Positions 51,809-60,978 of a stretch of 64,000 nt of DNA are shown here, one piece after another. Each line of letters opens with the position of its first letter. Position 1 is the first letter of the stretch. The stretch is from positions 1 through 64,000 of the forward strand of contig NZ_JAMBOJ010000026.1 of the NCBI RefSeq assembly GCF_023715565.1. The letters are read 5' to 3'. The notes beneath the pieces are model-generated. The model ran no database searches. It was not told the origin of the DNA and saw nothing but the letters and a program-made list of their open reading frames with translations. This DNA is from Cytobacillus firmus. Lineage in GTDB: Bacteria; Bacillota; Bacilli; Bacillales; Cytobacillaceae. A program made the position numbers and the translations under genes.

Positions 51809-52582
51809 ATGCATGTGAAAGAGTTATTTTCCTTAACAGGAAAAACAGCGATCGTAACTGGCGGAGGCAGAGGGCTTGGTGAACAAATCGCGCTAGGTTT
51901 TGCTGAAGCAGGGGCCAATGTCGTTGTTTGTTCCAGAAAGCTGGAAGCATGTGAAGACGTAAGCAAAAAGCTAAAGGAGCTAGGCGTAAATTCAATGGCT
52001 TTAAAATGTGATATCACGAATCCCCAAGATGTGAAGAATGTAGTCGATCGAACTGTAGAAAAATTTGGCAACATAGATATTCTTGTCAACAACAGCGGTG
52101 CCTCATGGGGTGCACCCGTCGAAGAAATGCCGCTCGAAGCCTGGCAGAAGGTCATCAATGTGAATGTAACTGGAACCTTTTTAATGTCGCAGGCAGCGGG
52201 CAAGGTAATGCTGGAGCAGGGATTCGGAAAAATAATTAACATCGCCTCAGTAGCTGGACTTAAAGGGTCTAATCCAAAATATATGAATGCCATCGGATAC
52301 AACTCCAGTAAGGGGGCAGTAATTACTTTTACAAAGGACCTAGCCGTAAAGTGGGGGCCTCGCGGCATTTATGTTAATGCGATTGCTCCGGGATTTTTCC
52401 CGACAAAAATGTCCAAAGTTTTGCTGGAGGAAGGGGGCAGCGGAATACTGGAAGGAACTCCGTTAAGAAAATTTGGTTCTGATACAGACCTTAAGGGGGT
52501 AGCAGTATTTTTGGCTGCTCCAGCCTCGGATTATATTACTGGTGATGTTCTTGTCGTGGATGGAGGAACACATGTGCTATAA
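51809..52582 (+). CDS. SDR-family oxidoreductase
   Basis: 257 aa. TGGGRGLGEQIA, NNSGASWGAPVEEMPLEAW and YNSSKGAVITF are the key motifs. It is the closest relative in the window of the SDR at 29283. GGGAGG precedes the ATG and the dehydrogenase ends 12 bp upstream. In the lva-type route it would oxidise the 3-hydroxyacyl-CoA (LvaD role). Confidence 0.88.
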   Translation: MHVKELFSLTGKTAIVTGGGRGLGEQIALGFAEAGANVVVCSRKLEACEDVSKKLKELGVNSMALKCDITNPQDVKNVVDRTVEKFGNIDILVNNSGASWGAPVEEMPLEAWQKVINVNVTGTFLMSQAAGKVMLEQGFGKIINIASVAGLKGSNPKYMNAIGYNSSKGAVITFTKDLAVKWGPRGIYVNAIAPGFFPTKMSKVLLEEGGSGILEGTPLRKFGSDTDLKGVAVFLAAPASDYITGDVLVVDGGTHVL

Positions 52583-52612
52583 AACTAAACCGGAAAAAGG
52601 AGGTCAATTGAA

Positions 52613-53782
52613 ATGAATAGAGATGCAGTCATTGTGTCAGCAGTCAGGACGGCTATCGGGAAGCAGGGAGGTGCGCTGGCCACAATTCCAGCGCATAACT
52701 TTGGAGCGGAAGTGCTGAAAGAAGCTGTAAGACGTGCAAATGTTGAGTCTAGTGAAATCGATGATGTCATCATGGGAAATGTGATTAGCGGAGGCGGGAA
52801 TATCGCCAGGCTGACGGCCTTGCAAGCTGGTCTCTCACTTGAATTGCCTGGCATGACAATCGACCGGCAGTGCGGGTCCGGAATAAATGCTGTAAACCTT
52901 GCTGCGCAGGCAATACGCTCGGGTGATGGTGATATTTACCTTGCAGGCGGCATTGAAAGTATGAGCAGAGCACCGTACCTGATGGATCGCCCTGAAAAAC
53001 CTTATAGCCCAGTCCCTCCAAGGTTCAGAAAATCACAGCTTTCCCCAAAGGAAATAGGGGATCCGACCATGGGGATCACAGCGGAAAATCTTGCTGAAAA
53101 ATATTCAATTAGTAGGAGGGAGCAGGATGAATACTCACTCTTAAGCCAGAGGAAAATGGCATATGCCATGGAAGATGGACGTTTCGAGGAGCAGATTGTC
53201 CCGATTGCAATTCCTATGAAAAAAGGGGACCCTCTCCTATTTAAAAGAGATGAACACCCTCGCCCGCAAACAACACTTGAAGCTTTATCCAAGCTACAGC
53301 CTGCATTCTTACAGGGAGGCACTGTTACGGCGGGCAACAGTTCAGGCTTGAATGATGCGGCAGCAGCACTTGTGGTCATGTCAAGGGATAAAGCGGCAGA
53401 ACTCGATATAAAGCCTTTGGCTGTAATAAGAGAACAAGCTTTGGCAGGGGTGGATCCGAACATCATGGGAATAGGTCCTGTCCCAGCAGTAAGGAGAGTT
53501 CTTGACAAATCTGGGCTAACACTGGAGGACATGGATCTCATTGAAATCAACGAGGCCTTTGCTGCTCAGGTTATTGCCTGTAACCGTGAGCTTGACATGG
53601 ATATGGAAAAAGTGAATGTAAATGGCGGAGCCATTGCTCATGGGCATCCATTAGGTGCAACGGGAGCCATTTTGATTACAAAAGCAGTGTATGAGCTCGA
53701 AAGAAGAGGTGGGAGATATGCATTAATAACGGCTTGTATAGGCGGCGGTCAGGGAATTGCAACCATTATTGAACGAGAGTAA
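52613..53782 (+). CDS. Thiolase (acetyl-CoA acyltransferase) 2
   Basis: 389 aa. Active-site Cys in DRQCGSGINAVN (about residue 88), His in NGGAIAHGHPLGATGA, and Cys in ACIGGGQGIA. AAAGGAGGTC precedes the ATG. It closes the spiral by releasing acetyl- or propionyl-CoA. Confidence 0.93.
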   Translation: MNRDAVIVSAVRTAIGKQGGALATIPAHNFGAEVLKEAVRRANVESSEIDDVIMGNVISGGGNIARLTALQAGLSLELPGMTIDRQCGSGINAVNLAAQAIRSGDGDIYLAGGIESMSRAPYLMDRPEKPYSPVPPRFRKSQLSPKEIGDPTMGITAENLAEKYSISRREQDEYSLLSQRKMAYAMEDGRFEEQIVPIAIPMKKGDPLLFKRDEHPRPQTTLEALSKLQPAFLQGGTVTAGNSSGLNDAAAALVVMSRDKAAELDIKPLAVIREQALAGVDPNIMGIGPVPAVRRVLDKSGLTLEDMDLIEINEAFAAQVIACNRELDMDMEKVNVNGGAIAHGHPLGATGAILITKAVYELERRGGRYALITACIGGGQGIATIIERE

Positions 53783-53870
53783 TAACAAAAGGGGAGATAT
53801 ACGCTAAAATAGCTGGTCTCCCCCTTTGCAGGAGTGCCAAATAATAATTTGAAAAAGGAGGCTGGGTTTT

Positions 53871-54926
53871 ATGGCTTCTGATACGATTCCTATCAGAAAA
53901 GGGGAAGAATTGGATGCTGCAGCAATCGAGGCATTTATGAGAGAGCATTTACCTAACCTTCCTGAGGGACCTCTAACTGTTGAACAATTTAGTTTTGGAA
54001 AGTCAAATTTAACCTATTTGCTTAAATTAGGGAATTGGGAAGCGGTATTAAGACGTCCGCCATTAGGACCGGTTACCCCAAGAGCTCATGACATGGGAAG
54101 AGAATACCGGATACTGGAAGAAATCAGCCCGCATTTTCAGGCAGCTCCTAAGCCTTTTATATTTGCAGATAAAAGTGTAATTGGTGCTCCATTTTTTATT
54201 ATGGAAAGAAAAAAAGGGATCGTTTTAGATACAGATTTCCCTGAAGGAGTTGTCCCGACAATAGAAATTTGTAGAAACCTGTCAGAAACGATGGTCGATC
54301 AACTCGTGGCTCTTCATAGTATCGACTATACAAAAACAGGGTTAACAGAAATAACCAGGCCGGAAGGATTCATGAAAAGGCAGGTCATTGGCTGGATTCA
54401 GCGGTATGAAAAGGTTGAAACGGAAGACATTGAGGGTGTGGAGAAACTGAAGAAATGGATGATCACTCATGTCGCTGAATCAGAAGAACCAGCTATTATC
54501 CATTACGATTACAAGTTGAATAATTCAATGTTCGATGAGCAATTAAAGCAAATGGTTGGGCTATTCGATTGGGAGATGACTACCGTCGGGGATCCGCTAG
54601 CCGATTTAGGTGTGGCAATGAGCTATTGGATTGAGCCTGATGATTCTAATCTTCTGAAAAGGGGCATGGGCATGCCGCCAATTACAGCCACTTCCGGATT
54701 TATGACCAGGGAAGAGTTTATGGAAAGCTATGCCATAAAAAGCGGCAGGGATTTGACCAGTATGAATTTTTATCTAACTTTTGCCTACTTTAAGCTTGCA
54801 GTCATTTGCCAGCAGATTTATTACAGATGGAAAAAAGGACAGACAAAGGATGAACGTTTTTCAAGACTTGATGATTTTGTAAGCGGCCTGATTCAATATT
54901 CACTTTATACAGCTGACAAGAAATGA
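53871..54926 (+). CDS. APH-family phosphotransferase (ACAD10/11 kinase-domain or LvaA-like)
   Basis: 351 aa kinase of the aminoglycoside-phosphotransferase fold. The N-lobe has FSFGKSNLTYLLKLG. The catalytic loop is IIHYDYKLNNSMFD (about residue 211) and the Mg-binding motif LFDWEMTTVGDPLADLG. Free-standing members beside ACAD10/11-like dehydrogenases phosphorylate the 4-hydroxy group of acyl-CoA. It has AAAAGGAGG. No LvaB-like small partner gene is visible. Antibiotic resistance is very unlikely in this context. Confidence 0.85.
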   Translation: MASDTIPIRKGEELDAAAIEAFMREHLPNLPEGPLTVEQFSFGKSNLTYLLKLGNWEAVLRRPPLGPVTPRAHDMGREYRILEEISPHFQAAPKPFIFADKSVIGAPFFIMERKKGIVLDTDFPEGVVPTIEICRNLSETMVDQLVALHSIDYTKTGLTEITRPEGFMKRQVIGWIQRYEKVETEDIEGVEKLKKWMITHVAESEEPAIIHYDYKLNNSMFDEQLKQMVGLFDWEMTTVGDPLADLGVAMSYWIEPDDSNLLKRGMGMPPITATSGFMTREEFMESYAIKSGRDLTSMNFYLTFAYFKLAVICQQIYYRWKKGQTKDERFSRLDDFVSGLIQYSLYTADKK

Positions 54927-54951
54927 AAAACGGATTGGGGTGCTGAATATA

Positions 54952-55680
54952 ATGAAGATTCATCTTCTATTAAAGAAGGAAGACATTGACTGCAATAAAA
55001 TGCGCAACAATAAAATTGCTGTCGTTTTTGATGTTTTGCTAGCAACTTCTACTGTCGTCTCTGCTCTGGAATTCGGAGCAAGAGAGGTGATCCCGGTTCT
55101 GGGTGGCACTGCAGCTGAAGAAGAATCAAAGGGGATGGAAGAGGGCAGTTTTGTTCTGGTGGGGGAATATCAGGGGAATACAATTGATGGCTTCCTATCC
55201 CCAAATCCACTTGCATTAAAAGAAAAGATTCAAGGAAAAACGATCATACTATCGACAACAAACGGAACAGTTGCACTCAAAAATTCCTCTGAAGCAAAGG
55301 CTGTCTATGCTGCTTCCATTCTCAATTCAGTGGCAGTTGGAAATCATATTTTAAAAGAATATAAGGATGAGACAATCATCCTGGTTTGCTCTGGCTCGTC
55401 GAACGAATTTAATTTAGAAGACTTCTTTGGGGCAGGATGCTTCATTGATTCCCTTTTGAAACAATACAAGGGGAAGATTAATCTAAATGACTCTGCTATC
55501 GCTTCCCATAAGTTCTACCAAACAAACAAACGGGATGGTGCCGATGTGTTAAAAGCTTCGCGTGTTGGCAAAATGCTTATGAGAAATGGGTTTGAAAAGG
55601 AAATTGATTTTATCTCACAAGAAGGTGTGTTTACAGTGATTCCCAAGCTGAAAGGAAATAAGTATTTAATCTCCGTTTAA
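54952..55680 (+). CDS. comB: ComB-family (2-phosphosulfolactate phosphatase-like) protein
   Basis: 242 aa. Family motifs are VVFDVLLATSTVVSALEFGA, LSTTNGTVAL and CSGSSNEFNLEDFFGAGCF. The named member hydrolyses 2-phosphosulfolactate in coenzyme M or sulfolactate synthesis. Here it lies 25 bp after the kinase gene, and a role removing phosphate from a pathway intermediate is an alternative. The start is the ATG with a weak TTGGGGTG site. It ends the unit. Confidence 0.78.
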   Translation: MKIHLLLKKEDIDCNKMRNNKIAVVFDVLLATSTVVSALEFGAREVIPVLGGTAAEEESKGMEEGSFVLVGEYQGNTIDGFLSPNPLALKEKIQGKTIILSTTNGTVALKNSSEAKAVYAASILNSVAVGNHILKEYKDETIILVCSGSSNEFNLEDFFGAGCFIDSLLKQYKGKINLNDSAIASHKFYQTNKRDGADVLKASRVGKMLMRNGFEKEIDFISQEGVFTVIPKLKGNKYLISV

Positions 55681-55691
55681 GTACCCTTAAA

Positions 55692-55705
55692 TGATAGCGT
55701 TTACA
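55692..55705 (+). promoter_or_regulatory. CcpA cre box before the Liv transporter operon
   Basis: TGATAGCGTTTACA matches 13 of 14 positions of TGWAARCGYTWNCW. It lies 300 bp before livH. A catabolite-control role for the transporter is inferred. Confidence 0.55.
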
Positions 55706-56005
55706 TAAAGGAGACGTACTTTATGTCATAAAAAAGGAAGTTAAAGCCTTGCTGGAATGTTCGCCAAAAATTCGGCATCGTAATTGAAGAGGAGACTCCT
55801 GATCGGTTATATAGCATTTAAATGATCGTGCCAGAGCCATGAAGGCTGAAAAAGCTGGCTAAAATTGAAGATCCTAGATGAACTGGTGGCTATTATCGAG
55901 GAGCGAATAGAATGAATAAAGCAAAAAAAGTAGATGAGGACATATTCTTTTCAACATTTCATGCTGACTGTATAAAAACGATTAAACAAATAAAGGAGGA
56001 GACTG
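55706..56005 (+). other. Gap before the Liv operon with a possible degenerate gene
   Basis: Short broken frames (KFGIVIEEETPDR, then LDELVAIIEERI) faintly resemble an acyl-carrier-type helical protein, but no intact gene remains. A frame beginning at 55912 overlaps livH and is not called. Confidence 0.3.
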
Positions 56006-56869
56006 ATGGAGATTTTGATTCAGCAGCTATTCAATGGGCTGACAATCGGAAGTGTATATTCCCTTGTAGCCCTTGGGCTGACCCTAGTGTATGGTATCCT
56101 TCATATTCCAAACTTTGCACATGGCGCTTTGTACATGATGGGTGGCTATATTACCTTAATGATGATGGTGAATTACGGCCTTCATTACTGGCTGGCCATT
56201 CTTTTTTCTGTTTTAACAGTTGGTTTGATCGGAGTGCTTATGGAGAGGCTCGTTTTTCATCCTTTAAGAAATGCCCCTCCTATTCATGACAAAATTGCTG
56301 CCATTGGCATTTTGCTATTTTTGGAAGCTTTTGCACAATATGTCTGGGGTGCTGAATATAAAACGATGCCATCTCCATACGGTCAGGTCGTTCAGCTTTT
56401 CGGGCTGACATTTACCATGCAAAGGCTATTGATTATTGTTTCAGCTATTGTAGTTATGCTACTTCTTTATCTGTTCCTGAAGAAAACCTTTACCGGGGCA
56501 ACAATTATTGCGATGTCACAGGATCGGGACGGTGCTAGCCTGGTTGGAATCAATACAAGCCGAGTGGCAATCCTTACCTTTCTAATTTCAGGAGGGCTGG
56601 CAGCCATCGCAAGCTCTCTGGCGGCACCTATTAACCTAGTCTTTCCAGGGATGGGCCATCTGGTCATTTTAAAAGCCTTTGTCATTATTATTCTAGGCGG
56701 AATGGGAAGCATACCTGGTGCGATTGTAGGGGGATACATTTTGGGATTTTCTGAAAGTCTAGGGGCAACCTATATTTCAAATGATTATAAAGATATCATA
56801 GCATTTATCCTCCTGGTCATTATCCTATCAATTAAGCCTACTGGCCTGTTTGCAAAGGGAGGGCATTAA
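56006..56869 (+). CDS. livH: Branched-chain amino acid-type ABC permease (LivH)
   Basis: 287 aa, about eight membrane segments. IQQLFNGLTIGSVYSLVALGLTLVYG-type start and IILGGMGSIPGAIVGGYILG near the end are typical of LivH. AAAGGAGGAG precedes the ATG. LivH-type importers also carry aromatic and aliphatic acids. With catabolic genes next door, a carboxylate substrate is as likely as leucine. Confidence 0.92.
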   Translation: MEILIQQLFNGLTIGSVYSLVALGLTLVYGILHIPNFAHGALYMMGGYITLMMMVNYGLHYWLAILFSVLTVGLIGVLMERLVFHPLRNAPPIHDKIAAIGILLFLEAFAQYVWGAEYKTMPSPYGQVVQLFGLTFTMQRLLIIVSAIVVMLLLYLFLKKTFTGATIIAMSQDRDGASLVGINTSRVAILTFLISGGLAAIASSLAAPINLVFPGMGHLVILKAFVIIILGGMGSIPGAIVGGYILGFSESLGATYISNDYKDIIAFILLVIILSIKPTGLFAKGGH

Positions 56870-56871
56870 AG

Positions 56872-57906
56872 ATGAAAATACTGAAACGGCAATATATCAT
56901 TCTGGCAATGCTGTTATTTGCCATTTTCTTTCCTCTAGTCACTCAAAATGAATACCTGGTTCATGTGATGACACTTTCATTCATCTGGATGATCGGTGTG
57001 TATGGTTTAAATTTATTGGCTGGATATACGGGGTATTTATCCTTGGCACATGCGGGGTTTTTTGCAATAGGAGCCTATTCGCTCGGCTTGCTGACTGTAA
57101 AAGCGCAGATGAATTTTTGGGCTGCATTTGTTCTGGCACTAGTCATAACCAGTGTTATAGGATTTTTGGTGGGACTCCTTGCGTTAAGGACTAAGGAACA
57201 TTTTTTTGCAATATACACCCTGTGTGTCGGCTATATTATTTATTTGGTCATTGATAAATGGGAGAGTTTAACCGAAGGGGTCCGGGGATTGATAGGTATT
57301 CCTGCACCAGGAAACATCGGACCGATTTCATTTCAGACACCGTTGTCGCAATACTACCTGGTCTTGTCTATCTTGCTTCTGTCCGTCCTGGCAATGTATC
57401 GGATTATTCATTCACTGACCGGCAGAACGTATATTGCAATACGTAATAGCGAGGACCTTGCACAGGCCATAGGAATTTCGACAATAAAGAATAAGTTGAC
57501 TGCATTTGTGCTTTCCACTTTTTTTGCAGGATTATCAGGTGCCCTTTATGCATCCTTCATCCGATTTATAGGTCCGGATATTGGGCATACCGTTATTACT
57601 TTTGATCTGCTGACATATTTGCTGGTTGGCGGGATCGGAACACTTTCGGGACCGATTGTCGGTACTGTTCTGGTTGTATGGATTTCTCAGCAGCTGCAAT
57701 TTTTACAGGATTACAGAATGCTGATTTTTGGCCCGGTTCTTACCTTGCTCGTAATTTTTTATCCCCGTGGGATTGTTGGTGCCATTGCCAGCTGGACTAA
57801 TAAGCAGGCAGGTAGAATGAAACAGCGTTCTCTCAGGGATGAAAAAAAGGAAGACAGCTTCCCAAGCAGTGATATAGCACCTGAAAATCAAGTAAAGGAG
57901 GGGTAA
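56872..57906 (+). CDS. livM: Branched-chain amino acid-type ABC permease (LivM)
   Basis: 344 aa, nine to ten membrane segments. GLNLLAGYTGYLSLAHAGFF and LVGGIGTLSGPIVGTVL are the LivM hallmarks. It has a polar 30-aa C-terminal tail. It starts 3 bp after livH with an AGGGAGGGC-type site. Partner of LivH in the membrane. Confidence 0.92.
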   Translation: MKILKRQYIILAMLLFAIFFPLVTQNEYLVHVMTLSFIWMIGVYGLNLLAGYTGYLSLAHAGFFAIGAYSLGLLTVKAQMNFWAAFVLALVITSVIGFLVGLLALRTKEHFFAIYTLCVGYIIYLVIDKWESLTEGVRGLIGIPAPGNIGPISFQTPLSQYYLVLSILLLSVLAMYRIIHSLTGRTYIAIRNSEDLAQAIGISTIKNKLTAFVLSTFFAGLSGALYASFIRFIGPDIGHTVITFDLLTYLLVGGIGTLSGPIVGTVLVVWISQQLQFLQDYRMLIFGPVLTLLVIFYPRGIVGAIASWTNKQAGRMKQRSLRDEKKEDSFPSSDIAPENQVKEG

Positions 57907-57908
57907 GG

Positions 57909-58673
57909 ATGTTTCTAGAAACGAGAAATTTAACAAAAAGATTTGGAGGCTTGACTGCTGTCAATAATGTTGATTTTACTATTGAACAGGGGAAGATCAA
58001 TGCAATTATCGGCCCGAATGGGGCTGGTAAATCTACCTTTTTTAATTTACTGAGCGGCTTCCATTCTCCCAGTTCTGGGAAAGTACTTTATAAAGGACAG
58101 GACATAACTGCTCTGCCTTCCAACAAAATCGCTAAGCTGGGTATAGCCAGGACCTTTCAGACTACCAACCTATTTGAACAATCAACCGTTCTTGATAATG
58201 TAATTGTCGGTCACCGGTTAAGGACGAAATCCACTTTGATCGACGCAATTTTCAGAACTCCAAGACTAAAGCGTGAAGAAGAACAATGCCGTGAGAAAGC
58301 CATGGAAGTAATTGAATTTGCTGGTTTGAAAAAAGTAGAAGATAAACTTGTTGGCAGTTTGACACAGGAAGAGAAAAAACGCACTGCGTTTGCTCTTGCA
58401 CTCGCAACAGAACCTGAAATTGTATTTCTTGATGAGCCTGCAGCAGGTGTAAATCCTGAAGAAACTGAAGGATTGGCGGAATTGATGGAAAAAATGGTCC
58501 AAAACAGCATTACAGTGTGCCTCATTGAGCACAAGATGCAGATGATTATGAAATTGGCAGATAAAATTATGGTATTAAACTATGGTGAAAAGATTGCGGA
58601 AGGAACACCTGAGGAAATAAGGAATAACCCTACTGTCATAAAGGCATATCTGGGAGGGAACGCGAGTGCTTGA
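57909..58673 (+). CDS. livG: ABC transporter ATP-binding protein (LivG)
   Basis: 254 aa. Walker A is GPNGAGKSTFF and Walker B VFLDEPAAGVNPEE. The signature loop reads SLTQEEKKRTAFALAL rather than the usual LSYGQQRR form, which is unusual in its lack of SGGQ-like residues. It ends 8 nt inside livF. Confidence 0.92.
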   Translation: MFLETRNLTKRFGGLTAVNNVDFTIEQGKINAIIGPNGAGKSTFFNLLSGFHSPSSGKVLYKGQDITALPSNKIAKLGIARTFQTTNLFEQSTVLDNVIVGHRLRTKSTLIDAIFRTPRLKREEEQCREKAMEVIEFAGLKKVEDKLVGSLTQEEKKRTAFALALATEPEIVFLDEPAAGVNPEETEGLAELMEKMVQNSITVCLIEHKMQMIMKLADKIMVLNYGEKIAEGTPEEIRNNPTVIKAYLGGNASA

Positions 58674-59373
58674 ATTAAAGGATGTATCCGTAAAATATGG
58701 CAGTTTCACAGCAGTCCAAAATGTAAACCTTGATGTTTCAGAGGGACAGATCGTGGTCCTGCTAGGTGCAAACGGGGCTGGGAAAAGTACAGTTTTCCGG
58801 ACAATCAGCGGCCTTAACAAAGCTGCTTCGGGAAGTACTCATTTCGAAGGAAGCTCCATTTCCAAAAGCTCTCCAGATAAAATTGTAAAGTCAGGAATTG
58901 TCCAATGTGCGGAGGGAAGAAAGCTATTTCCTATGATGACTGTTTACGAAAACTTAAAAATGGGTGCATTCGTTCACAGGAGTCATAGAAAAAAGACGAA
59001 AGATTCAATGGAGTATGTTTTTGAGTTATTTCCGACTTTAAGTGAAAAGCAGAATGACATGGCGGGTTCGTTAAGCGGCGGCCAGCAACAAATGCTGGCT
59101 ATCGGCAGGGCACTGATGGCTAAGCCAAAGCTGATGCTGCTGGACGAACCCTCCATCGGGCTTGCTCCATTGATTGTTGAGCAAATGTTTGAGGTAATCC
59201 AGAAAATTAACCGTGAAGGCACCACCATACTCCTGGCAGAGCAAAATGCAAATGCGGCTTTGAAAATTGCAGATAAAGGATATGTGTTTGAAAATGGTTC
59301 AGTGGTTCTTGAAGGAACCTCGGAAGAGCTTTTTTCGAATGATGAAGTTAGGAAGGCCTATATTGGTGCTTAA
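58666..59373 (+). CDS. livF: ABC transporter ATP-binding protein (LivF)
   Basis: 235 aa. Walker A is GANGAGKSTVF, the signature SLSGGQQQMLAIGRAL and Walker B LMLLDEPSIGLAP. It has a GTG start that overlaps livG, with GGGAGGG just upstream. It forms the ATPase pair with LivG. Confidence 0.93.
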   Translation: MLELKDVSVKYGSFTAVQNVNLDVSEGQIVVLLGANGAGKSTVFRTISGLNKAASGSTHFEGSSISKSSPDKIVKSGIVQCAEGRKLFPMMTVYENLKMGAFVHRSHRKKTKDSMEYVFELFPTLSEKQNDMAGSLSGGQQQMLAIGRALMAKPKLMLLDEPSIGLAPLIVEQMFEVIQKINREGTTILLAEQNANAALKIADKGYVFENGSVVLEGTSEELFSNDEVRKAYIGA

Positions 59374-59682
59374 GCCAATGTTAGTTTATAGGAGGTGATG
59401 GTCTGCGCTTTTAGGGTTGTGAGTATTTTAAATAATAAAATTTGTTAAAGCTTACCTTGATTATTTTCACACAGTAGAAGACGTAGAATCCTCGAAAATG
59501 CCTTCGCATTTTCTTCATGGTGCATTTTTTCAAAGAGGTCTTTCGAACATGTCCTGCGGGAGAGCGAAAAGGGAGACCACTAAGATACCGAGTAGAGTCA
59601 GATCGCCTGCTGAAAGTAAACACGGGAATGGGAATCAACTGACAAGGTTAACAAAGTGATTAAAAAGGGGGAAATGTTTAAA
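59374..59682 (+). other. Gap between livF and the binding-protein gene
   Basis: A GAAAATGC-CTTC-GCATTTTC hairpin (59495-59514) with a stable tetraloop could attenuate transcription or protect the livHMGF message. An isolated AGGAGGTG (about 59391) has no following gene. Nothing else recognised. Confidence 0.5.
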
Positions 59683-60873
59683 ATGAAAAAAAAATGGGTC
59701 TTATTAAGTGTATTATTTGCCTTAATCATTAGCCTTTCAGCATGCAGTTCTTCACAACAGACAACAGCAAATGGAGAGAAAGGCAGTGCAAACGATGAGG
59801 GTACAGTCAATATAGGATACACGGGTCCTTTAAGTGGTCCAGCTGCCTTTTATGGAGAGCGTACACTGAATGGTGTAAAAATGGCAGCTGAAGAAATAAA
59901 CGATGCGGGCGGTTTTGAAGTTAATGGGAAGAAAATGAAACTGAATGTTGTATCTTTAGATGATAAATATTTGCCAAATGAAGCAGGCGCCAATGCAAAG
60001 AGGCTAATGCAGGAAAATAAGACTCCGATTATTTTCACGCCTCACAGCGGCGGAGTTGCTGCTCTTCAGGTATTTAACCAAATGGAAAAATTCATTATTG
60101 GCGCATATACAAGTGAACCGCAGATCACTGAAAGTGGAAACAAATTAACCGTCCGGATTCCACCACGATACGATGGTTATATTGAGCCTTTCACCAAATA
60201 CGCAATGGGGAATTTCGGAAATAAGATTGCCTTTCTTCCGACTGCATCACAATATGGAAAAGACTGGGCTGAAGAATTACAGCCATATTGGGAGAAACAG
60301 GGAGGAAAAGTGGTTTACAATTCTTCAATTGACTTTGCAAAAGAAACAGATTTCTTTACCATTGTTACGAATGCGTTAAAAGAAAACCCTGATGTATTAT
60401 TTATCGGCGGACCGTCTGAACCAACCGCAAAAGTTGCAAAACAGGCGAGAGAACTTGGATTCAAGGGCGGTTTCATTGTGATGGACCAGGCGAAATTTGA
60501 TGAAATGAAGAAAGTGACAGGCACATACGATGTTCTGAACGGTGCAGTTGGCGTAATGCCATTAGTTGATTCCGATAGCCCAGGGGTTCCGAATTTTGTC
60601 AAAAGCTATAATGAGAAATACAATGAAGATCCCGGCTCCGAAGCTGGTTTAAACTATTTTGCAACCTATGCGTTGGTGGAAGCGATGAAAGCTGCAGGCA
60701 CAGCAGATGACACTGAGAAAATTATGGCACATATGCAGGACGGTTTGGATAATATGCCTGAAGATAAGAAAGTATACCTCATCCCGACGATTGATAAGCA
60801 CGGCGGATTTGATGCGGAATTGACTGTGGCGGCCATTGAAGATGGCAAGATTGTACCTATAAAGGTGAAGTAA
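59683..60873 (+). CDS. Branched-chain amino acid-type ABC substrate-binding lipoprotein (LivJ-like)
   Basis: 396 aa. The lipoprotein signal ends LSACSSS. The mature part is a type I periplasmic binding fold (INIGYTGPLSGPAAFYGE-like opening, DDKYLPNEAGANAKRL, IIFTPHSGG). It supplies the solute to LivHMGF. The start is ATG after AAGGGGGA; a frame upstream is not needed. It lies 282 bp after livF. Confidence 0.92.
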   Translation: MKKKWVLLSVLFALIISLSACSSSQQTTANGEKGSANDEGTVNIGYTGPLSGPAAFYGERTLNGVKMAAEEINDAGGFEVNGKKMKLNVVSLDDKYLPNEAGANAKRLMQENKTPIIFTPHSGGVAALQVFNQMEKFIIGAYTSEPQITESGNKLTVRIPPRYDGYIEPFTKYAMGNFGNKIAFLPTASQYGKDWAEELQPYWEKQGGKVVYNSSIDFAKETDFFTIVTNALKENPDVLFIGGPSEPTAKVAKQARELGFKGGFIVMDQAKFDEMKKVTGTYDVLNGAVGVMPLVDSDSPGVPNFVKSYNEKYNEDPGSEAGLNYFATYALVEAMKAAGTADDTEKIMAHMQDGLDNMPEDKKVYLIPTIDKHGGFDAELTVAAIEDGKIVPIKVK

Positions 60874-60949
60874 GAGCAGTTTTTTTGCTAACCTCCAATA
60901 ATTAGCTGCAGAAAAATAAATGTAGGAGCTGGTATATGCCAGCTTCTTA

Positions 60950-60978
60950 GGCTGTCGACAAAGTCGATAGCCGTTTTT
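60950..60978 (+). terminator. Terminator after the binding-protein gene
   Basis: GGCTGTCGAC and GTCGATAGCC (10 bp, one wobble) with an AAA loop, followed by GTTTTTG. A smaller GAGCTGG/CCAGCTT hairpin precedes it. Confidence 0.75.

Noticed and set aside
51751-52368. 205-codon minus-strand frame
   Set aside because: Antisense shadow of the SDR at 51809.
53871-54926. Aminoglycoside resistance gene
   Set aside because: The APH fold is present, but the partner ACAD10/11-like dehydrogenase and catabolic context point to acyl-CoA phosphorylation.
55912-56289. 125-codon frame overlapping livH
   Set aside because: More than half overlaps livH in another frame and the first part shows no known domain.
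60930-60978. Insertion-sequence end
   Set aside because: The GTCGAC hairpin is followed by a T-run and directly ends a gene; no transposase is nearby.
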